From Thermoleophilia bacterium (GTDB lineage Bacteria > Actinomycetota > Thermoleophilia > Gaiellales > Gaiellaceae): a stretch of DNA of 58,010 nucleotides. Shown one piece after another: positions 16,989 through 26,112 of the stretch (position 1 is its first letter; the number at the start of each line of letters is the position of its first letter). Below the pieces are notes generated by a model that worked only from the letters and a program-made list of their open reading frames with translations, had not been told where the DNA came from and did not search any database. The stretch is taken from NCBI GenBank assembly GCA_020845695.1, contig JADLFG010000010.1, forward strand, positions 1-58,010, written 5' to 3'. The position numbers and the translations under genes are program-made.

Positions 16989-18247
16989 CGGGCCGCCCAC
17001 AGCTCGTCGAAGGCCGCGACGACGGCGTCGGAGAACTCGGGGTCGTTGATCGCCGCGTCGACCTCGCGCAGCGGGATGTCCGCGCGCAGGCCGGCGCGGA
17101 TCGCCCGAAACAGCGCCTCGTCCGCCTCCCGGTCCTCGTAGGGCTGGCCCGGCGCGCCGACCGCCGACAGCCCGCGCAGGGGCAGGAGCACGATCGACGG
17201 CCCGGTCGCCCGGCTGACCTTCTCGGCCAGGATACGGCCGAGCTCGCGGCTCTCCTCGACGTTCGTGCGCGTGATCGTGACGGTCGGGTTGTGGACGTGC
17301 AGGCGCCGCTCGGGCACCCGGTGTGCCTCGGGCACCGTGTCCTTCGGCCCCCAGTTGATGATCTCGAGCGCGCCCGGCACGACCACCTGCGGGATACCGC
17401 GCCGCCCGGCCGCCTCGAGCCGGTGCGGGCCGGCGCTGAGGATGCCCCCGCAGAGCTCGTCGGTCAGCTCGGAGGTGGTCAGGTCGACGACGCCCTGGAC
17501 GAGGCCGTCGTCGACGAGCTCCTCCATGCAGCGTCCGCCCGCGCCGGTCGCGTGGAAGACCGCCGTCTCGAAGCCGCGGCGCTCGAGCGCCTGCTGGACG
17601 CGCAGCACGCACGGGGTCGTCACGCCGAACATCGTGATCGCGACGAGCGGCGGCTGCTCGCCCGCGGTCGCGCCGCCCCGGTGGAGCGCCATGCCGGCGG
17701 CCGCGTGGGCCGCGTTTTCGAGCACGAGCCGGGAGATCCGATTCAGGCCGGCGATGTCCGTCACCGAGTACATGAGGCAGATGTCGCGCGTGCCGATGTA
17801 GGGCTGGACGTCGCCCGAGGCCATCGTCGAGACCATCAGCTTCGGCACGCCGACCGGAAGAGCCCGCATCGCCGCGGTCGCGACGTTCGTGCCGGACGAG
17901 CCGCCGAGCCCGAGCACGGCGTCGAGCCTCCCGCCGGCGAGCAGGCCGTGCAGCACCTCCGTCAGCCCGCGCGCCATCACGTCGAGCGCGGCCGCGCGGG
18001 CACCCTGGGTCTCGCCGCCCGTCCGCAGGTCGGCGAGCTCGCGGCCACCCGCCCGGGCGACCTCCTCGGCGCTGACGTCGCAGCGCACGCGCTCCTCACC
18101 GGTCGCCGGCTCGAGCACGCCGACGTCGACGACGAGCGGCGTCGCGCCGGCCGCGCGCACCCGGTCGGCGACGAACGCGACCTCCCGCCCCTTCGTGTCG
18201 AGCGTCCCCACGACGACCACCGTCCGGCCGTTCTCACCCACGTCCAT
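16985..18247 (-). CDS. UPF0261 / Tm-1-like ATP-binding domain protein (copy 1)
   Basis: 420 aa. Typical segments are VVVVGTLDTKGREVAFV at the N-terminus, the Gly-rich LGLGGSSGTNVATAAMRALPVGVPK, VSTMASGDVQPYIG, MYSVTDIAGLNRISR and, in the second domain, FGVTTPCVLRVQQALE and FHATGAGGRCMEELV. In tomato Tm-1 this domain binds ATP. The enzymatic role is unknown. A strong GGAGGAGG site precedes the ATG, and the stop overlaps the next gene. Confidence 0.88.
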   Translation of the reverse strand: MDVGENGRTVVVVGTLDTKGREVAFVADRVRAAGATPLVVDVGVLEPATGEERVRCDVSAEEVARAGGRELADLRTGGETQGARAAALDVMARGLTEVLHGLLAGGRLDAVLGLGGSSGTNVATAAMRALPVGVPKLMVSTMASGDVQPYIGTRDICLMYSVTDIAGLNRISRLVLENAAHAAAGMALHRGGATAGEQPPLVAITMFGVTTPCVLRVQQALERRGFETAVFHATGAGGRCMEELVDDGLVQGVVDLTTSELTDELCGGILSAGPHRLEAAGRRGIPQVVVPGALEIINWGPKDTVPEAHRVPERRLHVHNPTVTITRTNVEESRELGRILAEKVSRATGPSIVLLPLRGLSAVGAPGQPYEDREADEALFRAIRAGLRADIPLREVDAAINDPEFSDAVVAAFDELWAAR

Positions 18248-18274
18248 CGACCTCCTCCGGCACGACGCTCGCCA

Positions 18275-19252
18275 TCAGCCGATCTCGAGCACGAGCTTCC
18301 CGAACTGCGCGCCCGCCTCCATCCGCTCGTGCGCCGCCGCGGCCTCGGCGAGCGGGCGCACGCTGTCGATCGCGGGGGCGAAGCTCCCGGCGTCGATCGC
18401 GCCGAGCAGCGCCCGGAAATCGCGCGGGCTCCCCATCGTCGTGCCGAGCAGCGAGAACTGGCCGAAGTAGAACGGCCGCGCCTCGAGCTGCGCGGTCGAT
18501 CCCGCCGTGGCCCCGAACGCGGCGACCCGGCCGCCGGGGGCGAGGCAACGAATGGAGTCGGGCCAGGTGGCGCCGACGGAGTCGACGACGACGTCGACCC
18601 CGGCGCCGCCGGTGAGCGCGCGCACCCCGGCGACCCAGTCGCCGGCGCTGTAGTCGACGCCCGCCTCGGCGCCGAGCTCCTTCGCCCGCTCGATCTTGGC
18701 GGCGCTGGACGACGTGACGATGACGCGCGCGCCCGCCTGGGCGGCGAGCGAGACGGCAAACGTGGAGACGCCGGAGCCGGCGCCGAGCACGAGCACGGTC
18801 TCGCCGGCCCGCAGGCCCGCCCGGGTGAAGAGCGCGCGGTAGGCGGTCAGCCCCGCGAGCGGAAACGCCGCGGCCTCGGCCCAGGAGAGCCGGGCCGGCT
18901 TCGGGTAGACGTTCTCGGCCGGCACCTTGACGAGCTCCGCGTAGGTGCCGTCCGTGGGGCCGCCCAGGATCTCGAACCCGGGCCCCGGCGCCGCCTCCCG
19001 CTCGCCCCAGCGCAGCGAGGGGAGGATCACGACCTCCTCACCCGTGTCGCGAAGCACCCCGGCCCCGTCCGAGCCGGGGACGAGCGGCAGCGGCGACTGG
19101 TAGACACCCTTGCGAACGGCCGTGTCGCGGCGGTTGAGCGCGCACGCGCGCAGCTCGACCAGGACCTCGCCCGGCCCGGGCTCGGGGTCTGGCACCTCGG
19201 CGAGCCGGAGCACCTCGGGCCCGCCGGTCTCTCGGAGCAGGATCGCCTGCAT
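18275..19252 (-). CDS. Quinone-oxidoreductase-like MDR dehydrogenase
   Basis: 325-aa NAD(P)H-dependent medium-chain reductase. A GroES-like N-terminal domain (PGSDGAGVL) is followed by the Rossmann domain with VLVLGAGSGVSTFAVSLAAQAGA. The structural- and catalytic-zinc cysteines of alcohol dehydrogenases are missing, which points to a zinc-free quinone oxidoreductase or enoyl reductase type. Its place inside the cluster, with 5 bp to the upstream TIM-barrel gene, suggests a redox step on the imported compound. Confidence 0.88.
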   Translation of the reverse strand: MQAILLRETGGPEVLRLAEVPDPEPGPGEVLVELRACALNRRDTAVRKGVYQSPLPLVPGSDGAGVLRDTGEEVVILPSLRWGEREAAPGPGFEILGGPTDGTYAELVKVPAENVYPKPARLSWAEAAAFPLAGLTAYRALFTRAGLRAGETVLVLGAGSGVSTFAVSLAAQAGARVIVTSSSAAKIERAKELGAEAGVDYSAGDWVAGVRALTGGAGVDVVVDSVGATWPDSIRCLAPGGRVAAFGATAGSTAQLEARPFYFGQFSLLGTTMGSPRDFRALLGAIDAGSFAPAIDSVRPLAEAAAAHERMEAGAQFGKLVLEIG

Positions 19253-19257
19253 CGCGC

Positions 19258-20091
19258 TCAGGCTCCCGCTGCCAGGGTGATTGCCTTGAACCGATTCATG
19301 TTCTCCGTCATCGCCACCTCGGTAGGTAGTCGCTCCATGCTCGAGGCCCCGAAGAATCCGACCACACCCTCGGTCCGCTCGAGGACGTAGGCCGCGTCCT
19401 CCGGCTCGGCGATCGGGCCCCCGTGGCAGAGCACGACGATCGCCGGGTTGACCGCCACCGCCGCGTCGTGCATGGCCTGGATCAGCTCGACCGACTCGTC
19501 GAGCGTCTTCGCCGTGTGGGCGCCGACCGTTCCCTTTGTGGTCAGCCCCATGTGAGGGACGAGCACGTCGGCTCCAGCCCCTGCCATCGCCCGCGCCTGA
19601 TCCGGATCGAAGACGTAGGGGCAGGTGAGCAGGTCGAGCTCGCGCGCCGCGCGGATCATCTCGACCTCCAACTCGAAACCCATACCCGTCTCTTCGAGAT
19701 TCTGACGAAAGACACCGTCGATCAGCCCGACGGTCGGGAAGTTCTGAACCCCGGTGAAGCCGAGCCCGCGCAACTCGCGAAGGAACACCGGCATCAGCCT
19801 GAAGGGATCGGTCCCGCATACACCCGCCAGCACGGGGGTCTGACGCACGATCGGAAGCACCTCGGCCGCCATCTCGACGACGATCGCATTCGCGTCGCCG
19901 TAGGGAAGAAGACCCGCCAGGGCACCCCGTCCGGCCATCCGGTAGCGACCGGAGTTGTAGATGATGATCAGGTCGCCGCCACCCGCCTCGGCGCATTTCG
20001 CGGAGAGGCCGGTGCCGGCCCCCGCTCCGATGATCGCCCGACCCGCGGCGATCTGCGCGCGCAACCGCTCGAGAGCCTGCTCCCTCGTCAT
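19258..20091 (-). CDS. Tm-1-like TIM-barrel protein (copy 3)
   Basis: 277 aa, closely similar to copy 1: [69 protein letters not shown] and [12 protein letters not shown] at 20091 with an AAGGAGGAGG site. Separated from the upstream binding-protein gene by a strong hairpin, so its expression is probably lower than that gene's. Confidence 0.85.
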   Translation of the reverse strand: MTREQALERLRAQIAAGRAIIGAGAGTGLSAKCAEAGGGDLIIIYNSGRYRMAGRGALAGLLPYGDANAIVVEMAAEVLPIVRQTPVLAGVCGTDPFRLMPVFLRELRGLGFTGVQNFPTVGLIDGVFRQNLEETGMGFELEVEMIRAARELDLLTCPYVFDPDQARAMAGAGADVLVPHMGLTTKGTVGAHTAKTLDESVELIQAMHDAAVAVNPAIVVLCHGGPIAEPEDAAYVLERTEGVVGFFGASSMERLPTEVAMTENMNRFKAITLAAGA

Positions 20092-20114
20092 CGCCTCCTC
20101 CTTCTCTCGCCCGG

Positions 20115-20147
20115 GTGGGGCGCCGGGCCCGCGGCCCGGCGCCCCAC
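20115..20147. terminator. Perfect 15-bp hairpin between binding-protein and TIM-barrel genes
   Basis: Bases 20115-20129 pair without mismatch with 20133-20147 around a 3-nt loop (CGC). It sits 21 bases past the end of the binding-protein gene inside the operon. No U-tract, so attenuation or mRNA protection is as likely as full termination. Confidence 0.7.
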
Positions 20148-20167
20148 ATCAACGACCGAGCGTCAGG

Positions 20168-21637
20168 CTAGCCGCCGCCCGTCCACGGCGGCGGAGTACC
20201 CGGGGCGCATTCCGGGCTCTCGCGATCCGGGGTCGGCGTCTCCTCGCTGAAGAAGCCAGCGAAGGTCTGATCAACCTGCGGGATCGTCTTCAGCGTCTTC
20301 AGATCGGGAACACCGTCACCGCTCTCGTCCTCGACAGCCTGGAAGACGAAGTTGTCCGCGACCGCGTTGCGGTTCGCATCGAGGGTCACCGTCCCGTGCG
20401 GGGACGCGTACGTCAGACCGGACATCGTCTCGCGAAACGCGGCATGACCGTCGGAGAGGTCGCCGCCGATCGCCTCGAGCGACTGCAGGGCAGCCTCGGC
20501 CGCGTCGTAGTACATGGCGGCGAAGAGGCTCTGCGGAGCAACCTCCGGGTAGATCGCCTTGTAGCCGTCGACGTACTCGACCCACGCGGGGTCGGTCGAG
20601 TCCGGCGAGACCGGACCGCCGGTCACGACGCCGACAACCCGATCACCGAGCTCGCTCAGCGCGGTCGGATCGAGCGTGACGGAGCCGCCGATCATCTTGT
20701 CACCGAGCGCGCCGCGCAACTCGCCGTACTGCTTGACGAAGTTGACGGTCCCGGTGCCGCCGAGCGCCATCAGGAAGCCGTCCGCTCCGCCCTCGGGGAT
20801 CTGCGCGATGTAGGAGGTCAGATCCTGCTCCCCAAGCGGGACCCAGACCCGGCTGACGATCTCGCCGCCCAGCGCGCAGAACTCGGCCACGAAGCCGGCG
20901 ACCTGCGTCCACGGGAAGTCGTAGTCGTCGGCGACGGTAACGACCTTGCGCCACCCCAGCGTGTTGTACGCGTAGTCGCCAAGGCCCGCCATCCACTGCG
21001 CACCTTCGGTACCCCAGCGGAAGAAGTTCTCCGACTGCACCTTCAGGGTCGTGTCCTGGGCGGCAGACGAGCCGTTCAGGAACGTGACGCCGGGCTGCTC
21101 CTTCGAGTAGTTGGCGACCGCGATTCCCTCGCTCCCGGAGAGCGGGCCGATCAGGACGTCGACTCCCTCGGCCTCGACCAGCCGCCTCGCCTCCTCGACG
21201 GCCTTCTCGGGTGTCGCGTCCGAGCAGCCGAGCGCGACCTCGATCGGGTGACCGGCGACACTGGCGCCGCTCATGCCGTCGCTCGGGTTCCCACCGGAGG
21301 GCGTCCCACCTCGCTTGGAGAGGGCATACAGGATTCCGCCGACGCTCTCCTCGTAGAAGACAGCGAACGGCCCCTCGCAGGTCGAGAGCACGCCGAACTT
21401 GATCGGCTCGCCCTCGGCAGGCGCCTCCGTCTCCGCCGGCGCCTCCGTCTCCGCGGGAGCCTCGGTCTCGGCGGGAGCCTCCGTCTCCGCCGGCGCCTCC
21501 GTCTCCGCGGGCGGCGTCTCGGTGGGGGCCGCCTCCTCCTCGCCTCCGCACCCGGCCGTCAGGACGGCCAGTAGGAGGGTGGCGGCGACCGCGACCAGCC
21601 AGAGCCGGCCGTGGCGACGCACCTGTCGTAGCTTCAT
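20168..21637 (-). CDS. Branched-chain-type ABC substrate-binding lipoprotein (SBP1)
   Basis: 489 aa. The signal peptide ends in LTAGC (lipobox Cys30); an acidic linker of about six PAETEA repeats leads to a type-I periplasmic binding fold beginning IKFGVLSTCEGPFAVFYEE. Segments such as IGPLSGSEGIAVANYSKE and DDYDFPWTQVAGFVAEF match the LivJ/amide-urea-carboxylate binding group. It delivers a substrate to the LivHMGF complex encoded upstream in the same direction. The ligand is unknown. Start ATG 21637 chosen because the signal peptide begins there. Confidence 0.9.
   Translation of the reverse strand: MKLRQVRRHGRLWLVAVAATLLLAVLTAGCGGEEEAAPTETPPAETEAPAETEAPAETEAPAETEAPAETEAPAEGEPIKFGVLSTCEGPFAVFYEESVGGILYALSKRGGTPSGGNPSDGMSGASVAGHPIEVALGCSDATPEKAVEEARRLVEAEGVDVLIGPLSGSEGIAVANYSKEQPGVTFLNGSSAAQDTTLKVQSENFFRWGTEGAQWMAGLGDYAYNTLGWRKVVTVADDYDFPWTQVAGFVAEFCALGGEIVSRVWVPLGEQDLTSYIAQIPEGGADGFLMALGGTGTVNFVKQYGELRGALGDKMIGGSVTLDPTALSELGDRVVGVVTGGPVSPDSTDPAWVEYVDGYKAIYPEVAPQSLFAAMYYDAAEAALQSLEAIGGDLSDGHAAFRETMSGLTYASPHGTVTLDANRNAVADNFVFQAVEDESGDGVPDLKTLKTIPQVDQTFAGFFSEETPTPDRESPECAPGTPPPWTGGG
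21415..21525 (-). repeat. 18-bp tandem repeats encoding the PAETEA linker
   Basis: About six imperfect 18-bp units encode Pro-Ala-Glu-Thr-Glu-Ala repeats between the lipid anchor and the binding domain. The copy number may vary between strains. Confidence 0.7.
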
Positions 21638-21700
21638 CTCCAACCTCCATCGATCGTGTTCGTGTTCGCCGCCCGGATCGCCCAAGACGGCACCACCGCG

Positions 21701-22945
21701 TCAGTCGTGCCCCGGCACCACCTCACTCGTTCGCAGCCATCTGGAGTGAAGTTCGGCCAGTCTGTCGGCCATCGCGCGCGCGAACGCAGGATCGTTGATC
21801 TCGAGCTCGAGCCAGTGGACCTCCACGTGGGGATCGAGGCGCTCGCGCAGGGCCGCGAACAGCGCCTCATCGGCGCCCGCGTCTCGAAACGGCTGCCCTT
21901 CGACGGCGATCGCGGAGATGCCCCGGAGCGGGACGAACAGCGCGACCGGCCCACGGGCCGCGTTCAGCTTCATCGCGATCCGCTGCCCGAGCCCGGCGCA
22001 TTCCTCCGGCGTCGTGCGCATCAGCGTCACGGTCGGGTTGTGCACGTACAGGTTCCGTGTCCGAAAGCGCTCGGGCACGGTCTCGACCGGTCCGAAGTTG
22101 ACCATGTCGAGCGCGCCGAGGGAGACCACCTGGGGAATGCCGAGCGCGCCGGCCGCCTCGAGGCGGTCGGGCCCCGCGGAGAGCACGCCGCCGACGAGCT
22201 CATCGGCGAGCTCAGTAGTCGTCACATCGAGGACCGCGGTGATGAATCCGTCACGAACGAGCGCTTCCATCGATCGCCCCCCGGTACCGGTGGCGTGGAA
22301 GACGAGCACCTCGTAGCCCAGCTCCTCGAGTCGCTCCCGCGCCGCGGTCACGCACGGGGTGGTGACGCCGAACATGGAGGCTCCCACCAGCGGCCTCTCT
22401 CGCGGCAGTGGGGGAACCTCGGCGCGGACCATGCCCGCGATCGCTCCGGCCGCATTGGTCAGAATCCGGGCCGAGATCCGGTTGATACCGGCGATATCGA
22501 CGACCGAGTAGGTCATCGTGACATCCGCGGCGCCGACGTACGGGCGGGTATCGCCGGCCGCCAGGGTCGAGACGATCAGCTTGGGCACGCCAACGGGCAG
22601 CACCCGCATCGCCTCGCCGGCGATGGCGGAGTTCCCCGAGCCGCCGATCGAGACCACGCCGTCTAGCCGGCCCTCCTCCCGCAGGCGCCGCAGGACCGCA
22701 GCAGCGCCCTTCCCCATCGCCGTTACGGCTGCGCCGCGATCGCGCGCCGCCGCAAGCGCGGCGATGTCGTGGCCGGCGGCTAGCGCGACCTCCTCGCGCG
22801 GCACGTCCGGCTCGACCTGCGGCGGCTCGAGGATACCCACGTCGACGAGGACCGCCCCGACCCCGTGCTCCCGCACGCGGTCACGCAGGTATGCGTACTC
22901 CAGCCCCTTGGTGTCGAGCGTGCCGAGCAGAACAACGGTCGCCAT
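21701..22945 (-). CDS. UPF0261 / Tm-1-like ATP-binding domain protein (copy 2)
   Basis: 414 aa, paralogous to the copy at 16985. It has VVLLGTLDTKGLEYAYLRD, the Gly-rich VSIGGSGNSAIAGEAMRVLPVGVPK, VSTLAAGDTRPYVG, YSVVDIAGINRISA and FGVTTPCVTAARERLE. The loop GSSGTN of copy 1 is GSGNSA here, so the two may bind different ligands. It is placed between livF and the SBP1 gene, which ties the family to the transported compound. Confidence 0.88.
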   Translation of the reverse strand: MATVVLLGTLDTKGLEYAYLRDRVREHGVGAVLVDVGILEPPQVEPDVPREEVALAAGHDIAALAAARDRGAAVTAMGKGAAAVLRRLREEGRLDGVVSIGGSGNSAIAGEAMRVLPVGVPKLIVSTLAAGDTRPYVGAADVTMTYSVVDIAGINRISARILTNAAGAIAGMVRAEVPPLPRERPLVGASMFGVTTPCVTAARERLEELGYEVLVFHATGTGGRSMEALVRDGFITAVLDVTTTELADELVGGVLSAGPDRLEAAGALGIPQVVSLGALDMVNFGPVETVPERFRTRNLYVHNPTVTLMRTTPEECAGLGQRIAMKLNAARGPVALFVPLRGISAIAVEGQPFRDAGADEALFAALRERLDPHVEVHWLELEINDPAFARAMADRLAELHSRWLRTSEVVPGHD

Positions 22946-22959
22946 CCGAGCGCCCGCGA

Positions 22960-23685
22960 CTAGCGCTCGACTCGCGTCACGCCGAGGTACCGCTGCTGGA
23001 GCTCCTCACTGGCCATGAGCTCGCTCGCGGTCGTCTCCGCCTCGATCCTGCCGTTGATCATCACGAGCTGGCGGTTCGCCACCGCCGTCGCAACACCGAT
23101 GTTTTGCTCGATCAGCAACAGGTTCATTCCCTCCGCGACCAGTGCGACGAGCGTCTCGATCATGCCCTCGACAATTGCCGGGGCCAGCCCTTCGGACGGC
23201 TCGTCCATCACCAGCAGCCGAGGGTTCGTGAGCAACGCTCGCCCGATCGCGAGCATCTGCTGCTCGCCACCGGAGAGCTGCGTGCCGCGGTTCTGCTTGC
23301 GCTCGGCGAGACGGGGAAAGAGCTCGTAGACGGTACCAACGGTCCAGCGGGCGCCGTTGCCGGAGCCCAGCATCCGTAGATGCTCGTCCACCGTCAGCGA
23401 CGGGAACAGCCGGCGCCCCTGCGGTACGTAACCGATCCCGGCCGCCGCGATCTTGTACGAGGCGAGCCCGAGCAACTCCCGACCCCGGAAGCGGATCGAG
23501 CCCTTCGCGGCCGGTGGCGTGATACCGATGATCGCCTTGCAGAGCGACGTCTTACCCATGCCGTTCCGGCCGATCACCGCAACCGGCTCGCTCCCGACGT
23601 TCAGGTCGACGCCCTGGAGGACGTGGGCGCGTCCGTAGTAGGCATCGAGCCCGGTGACGGTCAGGACCGGCTCAGGACTCCCCAT
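22960..23685 (-). CDS. livF: Branched-chain-type ABC transporter ATPase LivF
   Basis: 241-aa cytoplasmic ATPase: Walker A GRNGMGKTS, Q-loop GYVPQGRRLFPSLTV, signature LSGGEQQML and Walker B LLVMDEPSEGLAP. The order and motifs match LivF. I use the ATG at 23685, where the ABC fold starts a few residues later; the gene overlaps the end of livG by 14 bp. Confidence 0.93.
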   Translation of the reverse strand: MGSPEPVLTVTGLDAYYGRAHVLQGVDLNVGSEPVAVIGRNGMGKTSLCKAIIGITPPAAKGSIRFRGRELLGLASYKIAAAGIGYVPQGRRLFPSLTVDEHLRMLGSGNGARWTVGTVYELFPRLAERKQNRGTQLSGGEQQMLAIGRALLTNPRLLVMDEPSEGLAPAIVEGMIETLVALVAEGMNLLLIEQNIGVATAVANRQLVMINGRIEAETTASELMASEELQQRYLGVTRVER

Positions 23686-24460
23686 AGTGCCCTCTCCCGA
23701 GATACAGGTCGTGGACAAGCTGGTTGGCGCGGATCTCGGCTGGCGTCCCCTCCACGATCACGGCGCCGTCGTGCATCATCGTCACGTACTCGGCCACGGT
23801 CAGCGCCACGTCCATGTCGTGCTCGATCAGGATGAGCGTGATCTCCCGCTCGAGCCCGAGCAGAAGCTCCGTCAGCTTCACCCGCTCCGCCCGCGAGAGG
23901 CCCGCCGCCGGCTCGTCGAGCATCATCAGCCTGGGCTCTCCGGCGAGCGCCATCCCGACCTCGAGCTGCCGCTGCTCGCCGTGGGAGAGGTTGCGTACGA
24001 GCGACCCGAGCTGGCCCGCGAGTCCGACGCGGTCGGCCACCTCGCGTGCGCGGGCGCGCAGCGCGGAATCCCGTCCCCGCAGGCGCACCGGACGGAGATG
24101 GCCGCCTTCGACCCCGACGAGTGCGAGGTAGAGGTTGTCCTCGATCGGCAAGCCGAGAAACAGGCGCGAGGTCTGGTAGGTCCGGGTGAGCCCGAGGCTG
24201 ACGCGCATGCGCGCGGGCATCTGGGTCACGTCCCGCCCGAACACCTCGATCGTCCCGGACGTCGGTGGGAACTCCCCGGCGACGACGTTGAAGAGCGTGG
24301 TCTTCCCAGCCCCGTTGGGGCCGAGAATGGCGCGGCGCTCGCCCGCCCGCACGTCGAGATCGACGTTGCGGACGGCTTCGAGGCCGCCGAAGCGCCGGCC
24401 GACCCCCCGCAGGCGGAGGACCGGCTCGGCGCTGTCGGCTGTCGGTGCTGCTGCTGCCAC
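23672..24460 (-). CDS. livG: Branched-chain-type ABC transporter ATPase LivG
   Basis: 262 aa. Walker A GPNGAGKTTLFNV, the signature NLSHGEQRQLEVGMAL and Walker B MMLDEPAAGLSRAE, with the C-terminal GTPAEIRANQLVHDLYLG helix typical of LivG. It pairs with LivF to energise LivHM. Unlike standard liv operons, a binding-protein gene sits between livM and livG here. Confidence 0.93.
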   Translation of the reverse strand: MAAAAPTADSAEPVLRLRGVGRRFGGLEAVRNVDLDVRAGERRAILGPNGAGKTTLFNVVAGEFPPTSGTIEVFGRDVTQMPARMRVSLGLTRTYQTSRLFLGLPIEDNLYLALVGVEGGHLRPVRLRGRDSALRARAREVADRVGLAGQLGSLVRNLSHGEQRQLEVGMALAGEPRLMMLDEPAAGLSRAERVKLTELLLGLEREITLILIEHDMDVALTVAEYVTMMHDGAVIVEGTPAEIRANQLVHDLYLGRGHYGES

Positions 24461-24477
24461 GAGCGATTCCCGGGGTC

Positions 24478-25986
24478 TTAGCCCCCGAGCACCTCCTCGG
24501 GCGCCTTGATCACTTCTGCGTTACCTGCCCAGGGCAGCTCGCGCTGCTCGCAAGTCGGATTCGTGCGATCCGGCGGCGGCGTGTCGGCCGTGAACGTGCC
24601 ACCGAAGTCCTGCGCGACCTGCGGGATCTTCCAGACGGTGACCGGGCCCTCGGCCGTCAGGATCCGGACGAAGTTGTCCTGGATCGCCTGGCGGTTCGAG
24701 TCCAGCTTGATCTGGCCGTACGGAGCATCGAGGACGACGCCCGCGAGCGCCTCGCGGAACGCGGCGTGCCCGTCCGAAAGGTCGCCGCCGACCGCCTCGA
24801 GCGCCTGCAGCATCGCCTCGGCGGCGGAGACGTAGTTGTACGCGAAGACGCTGGCACCGAAGCCCGCGAGCTCGGGCCAGGTGGCATCCCAGGTCGCGAG
24901 GTACTCGGTCGCCTTCGGATCCGTCGAATCGGGCCACATCGAGTCGGCCGACGCGATTCCGACGGCGCGATCGCCGAGCTCCTGGACGATCACCGGGTCG
25001 CCGTAGAACAGGTTGCCGACAACCTTCTGCGAGTCGATCGGACCGATCGCGTCCTCCATCGCCTTGAGCAGCGGGATCGCGCCCGCGCCGCCGACGCCGA
25101 GGAAGACGCCGTCGACCTCGTCCCAGATCTCCGCGAGCTGGGCCGCATACGAGGAGTAGTCGGTCTCGTTCAGCGGCGCCCAGATGCGGTGCTCATTCGG
25201 GATCTGGCCGCCGACCGCGCAGAACTCGGCAATGAAGCCGGCCGCCGACGTCCAGGCGAAGCTGTAGTCGTCGGCGATGGTCGCCGCGTTCTTCCAGCCG
25301 AGCACGTTGTACGCGTAGTCACCGAGGCCCGCGTTCCACTGAGCGCCATCCGAGTTGAACCGGAAGAAGTTCGGCGCCTGGACCTTGAGCGTCGTGTCCT
25401 GCGCGCCGGAGGTCCCGTTCAGGATCGTGACCTCGGGGTGCTCCTTCGCGTAGTTGGCAACCGCGATGCCCTCATCACCCGAGAGCGGACCGATCATGAT
25501 CTCGGCGCCGAGTTGCTCGATCAGGCGGCGCGTCTCCTCGATCGCCTTCTCCGGCGTATCGTCGGCGCAGCCGTATCCGACGATCTCGATCGGGTGGCCG
25601 CCGGGCGCGGGCAGGTTCTCGAGCCCGTCGCTCGGCTTCGACCCGGCAGGAGTCGCGCCGCGCGCGATCATCGGCAGGGCGGCACCGCCGAGGTCGACCT
25701 CGTAGAACGCTCCGAATGCCCCCTCGCAGTCGGAGAGGATCCCGAGCTTGATCGGCGTGCCCTCCTCCGTCGGCGCCTCGGTCTCGGCGGGCGGCTCCTC
25801 GGTCTCGGCGGGCGGCTCCTCGGTCTCGGCGGGCGGCTCCTCGGTCTCCGCCGGAGTCGTGTCCTCCGGTGCCGCCTCCGCGTCACCTCCGCACGCCGCT
25901 GCGAACGCGGCGAGAGAGAGCACGAGCGCACCCGCCAGCAGCCACAGGTGCCACCGCCTCGGCTCCCTCGTCTCTCGCTGCTCCAT
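24478..25986 (-). CDS. Branched-chain-type ABC substrate-binding lipoprotein (SBP2)
   Basis: 502 aa, paralogous to SBP1. Lipobox FAAAC (Cys32), a PPAETEE repeat linker, then IKLGILSDCEGAFGAFYEV and IGPLSGDEGIAVANYAKEHP. Both proteins share the Cys in the first strand (CEG) and another about 100 residues later (GYGCADDTPEKAIEETRRL), perhaps a disulfide. The ATG at 25986 has an AAAGGGGGG site. Two binding proteins for one membrane complex suggest two related ligands. Confidence 0.9.
   Translation of the reverse strand: MEQRETREPRRWHLWLLAGALVLSLAAFAAACGGDAEAAPEDTTPAETEEPPAETEEPPAETEEPPAETEAPTEEGTPIKLGILSDCEGAFGAFYEVDLGGAALPMIARGATPAGSKPSDGLENLPAPGGHPIEIVGYGCADDTPEKAIEETRRLIEQLGAEIMIGPLSGDEGIAVANYAKEHPEVTILNGTSGAQDTTLKVQAPNFFRFNSDGAQWNAGLGDYAYNVLGWKNAATIADDYSFAWTSAAGFIAEFCAVGGQIPNEHRIWAPLNETDYSSYAAQLAEIWDEVDGVFLGVGGAGAIPLLKAMEDAIGPIDSQKVVGNLFYGDPVIVQELGDRAVGIASADSMWPDSTDPKATEYLATWDATWPELAGFGASVFAYNYVSAAEAMLQALEAVGGDLSDGHAAFREALAGVVLDAPYGQIKLDSNRQAIQDNFVRILTAEGPVTVWKIPQVAQDFGGTFTADTPPPDRTNPTCEQRELPWAGNAEVIKAPEEVLGG
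25780..25863 (-). repeat. 21-bp tandem repeats encoding the PPAETEE linker
   Basis: Three exact 21-bp copies start at 25780, 25801 and 25822, followed by a variant fourth. They encode the acidic linker of SBP2. Confidence 0.75.
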
Positions 25987-26036
25987 TGAGCCCCCCTTTC
26001 TCCTTGACGACAACAGTCGTTCCGACGGAATCCGGA

Positions 26037-26045
26037 AACCGGTTA
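26037..26045. promoter_or_regulatory. Candidate LacI-type operator upstream of SBP2
   Basis: The minus strand reads TAACCGGTT, with the palindromic core AACCGGTT and the central CG typical of LacI-family sites, 51 bases before the SBP2 start. A second palindrome, TTCCGACGGAA, lies at 26020-26030. Confidence 0.45.
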
Positions 26046-26077
26046 TCCGTCCACGGTGATCAGACGTTCCGCGACGC

Positions 26078-26086
26078 GATCGGTTA
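26078..26086. promoter_or_regulatory. Second candidate LacI-type half site
   Basis: The minus strand reads TAACCGATC, sharing TAACCG with the sites at 26037 and 28194, in the 126-bp gap between livM and the SBP2 gene. Confidence 0.3.
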
Positions 26087-26112
26087 GCCGCTCCTCTCCG
26101 GTCCGCCCGACC

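Noticed and set aside
16164..17612. Long frame extending copy 2 of the TIM-barrel protein upstream
   Set aside because: The added part is Arg-rich shadow sequence over the UPF0261 gene; the GTGA overlap at 16985-16988 gives the natural start.
25774..25863. Repeats in the SBP2 gene as a CRISPR-like array
   Set aside because: The units are contiguous, in frame and encode a Pro/Glu/Thr linker; there are no spacers and no cas genes.
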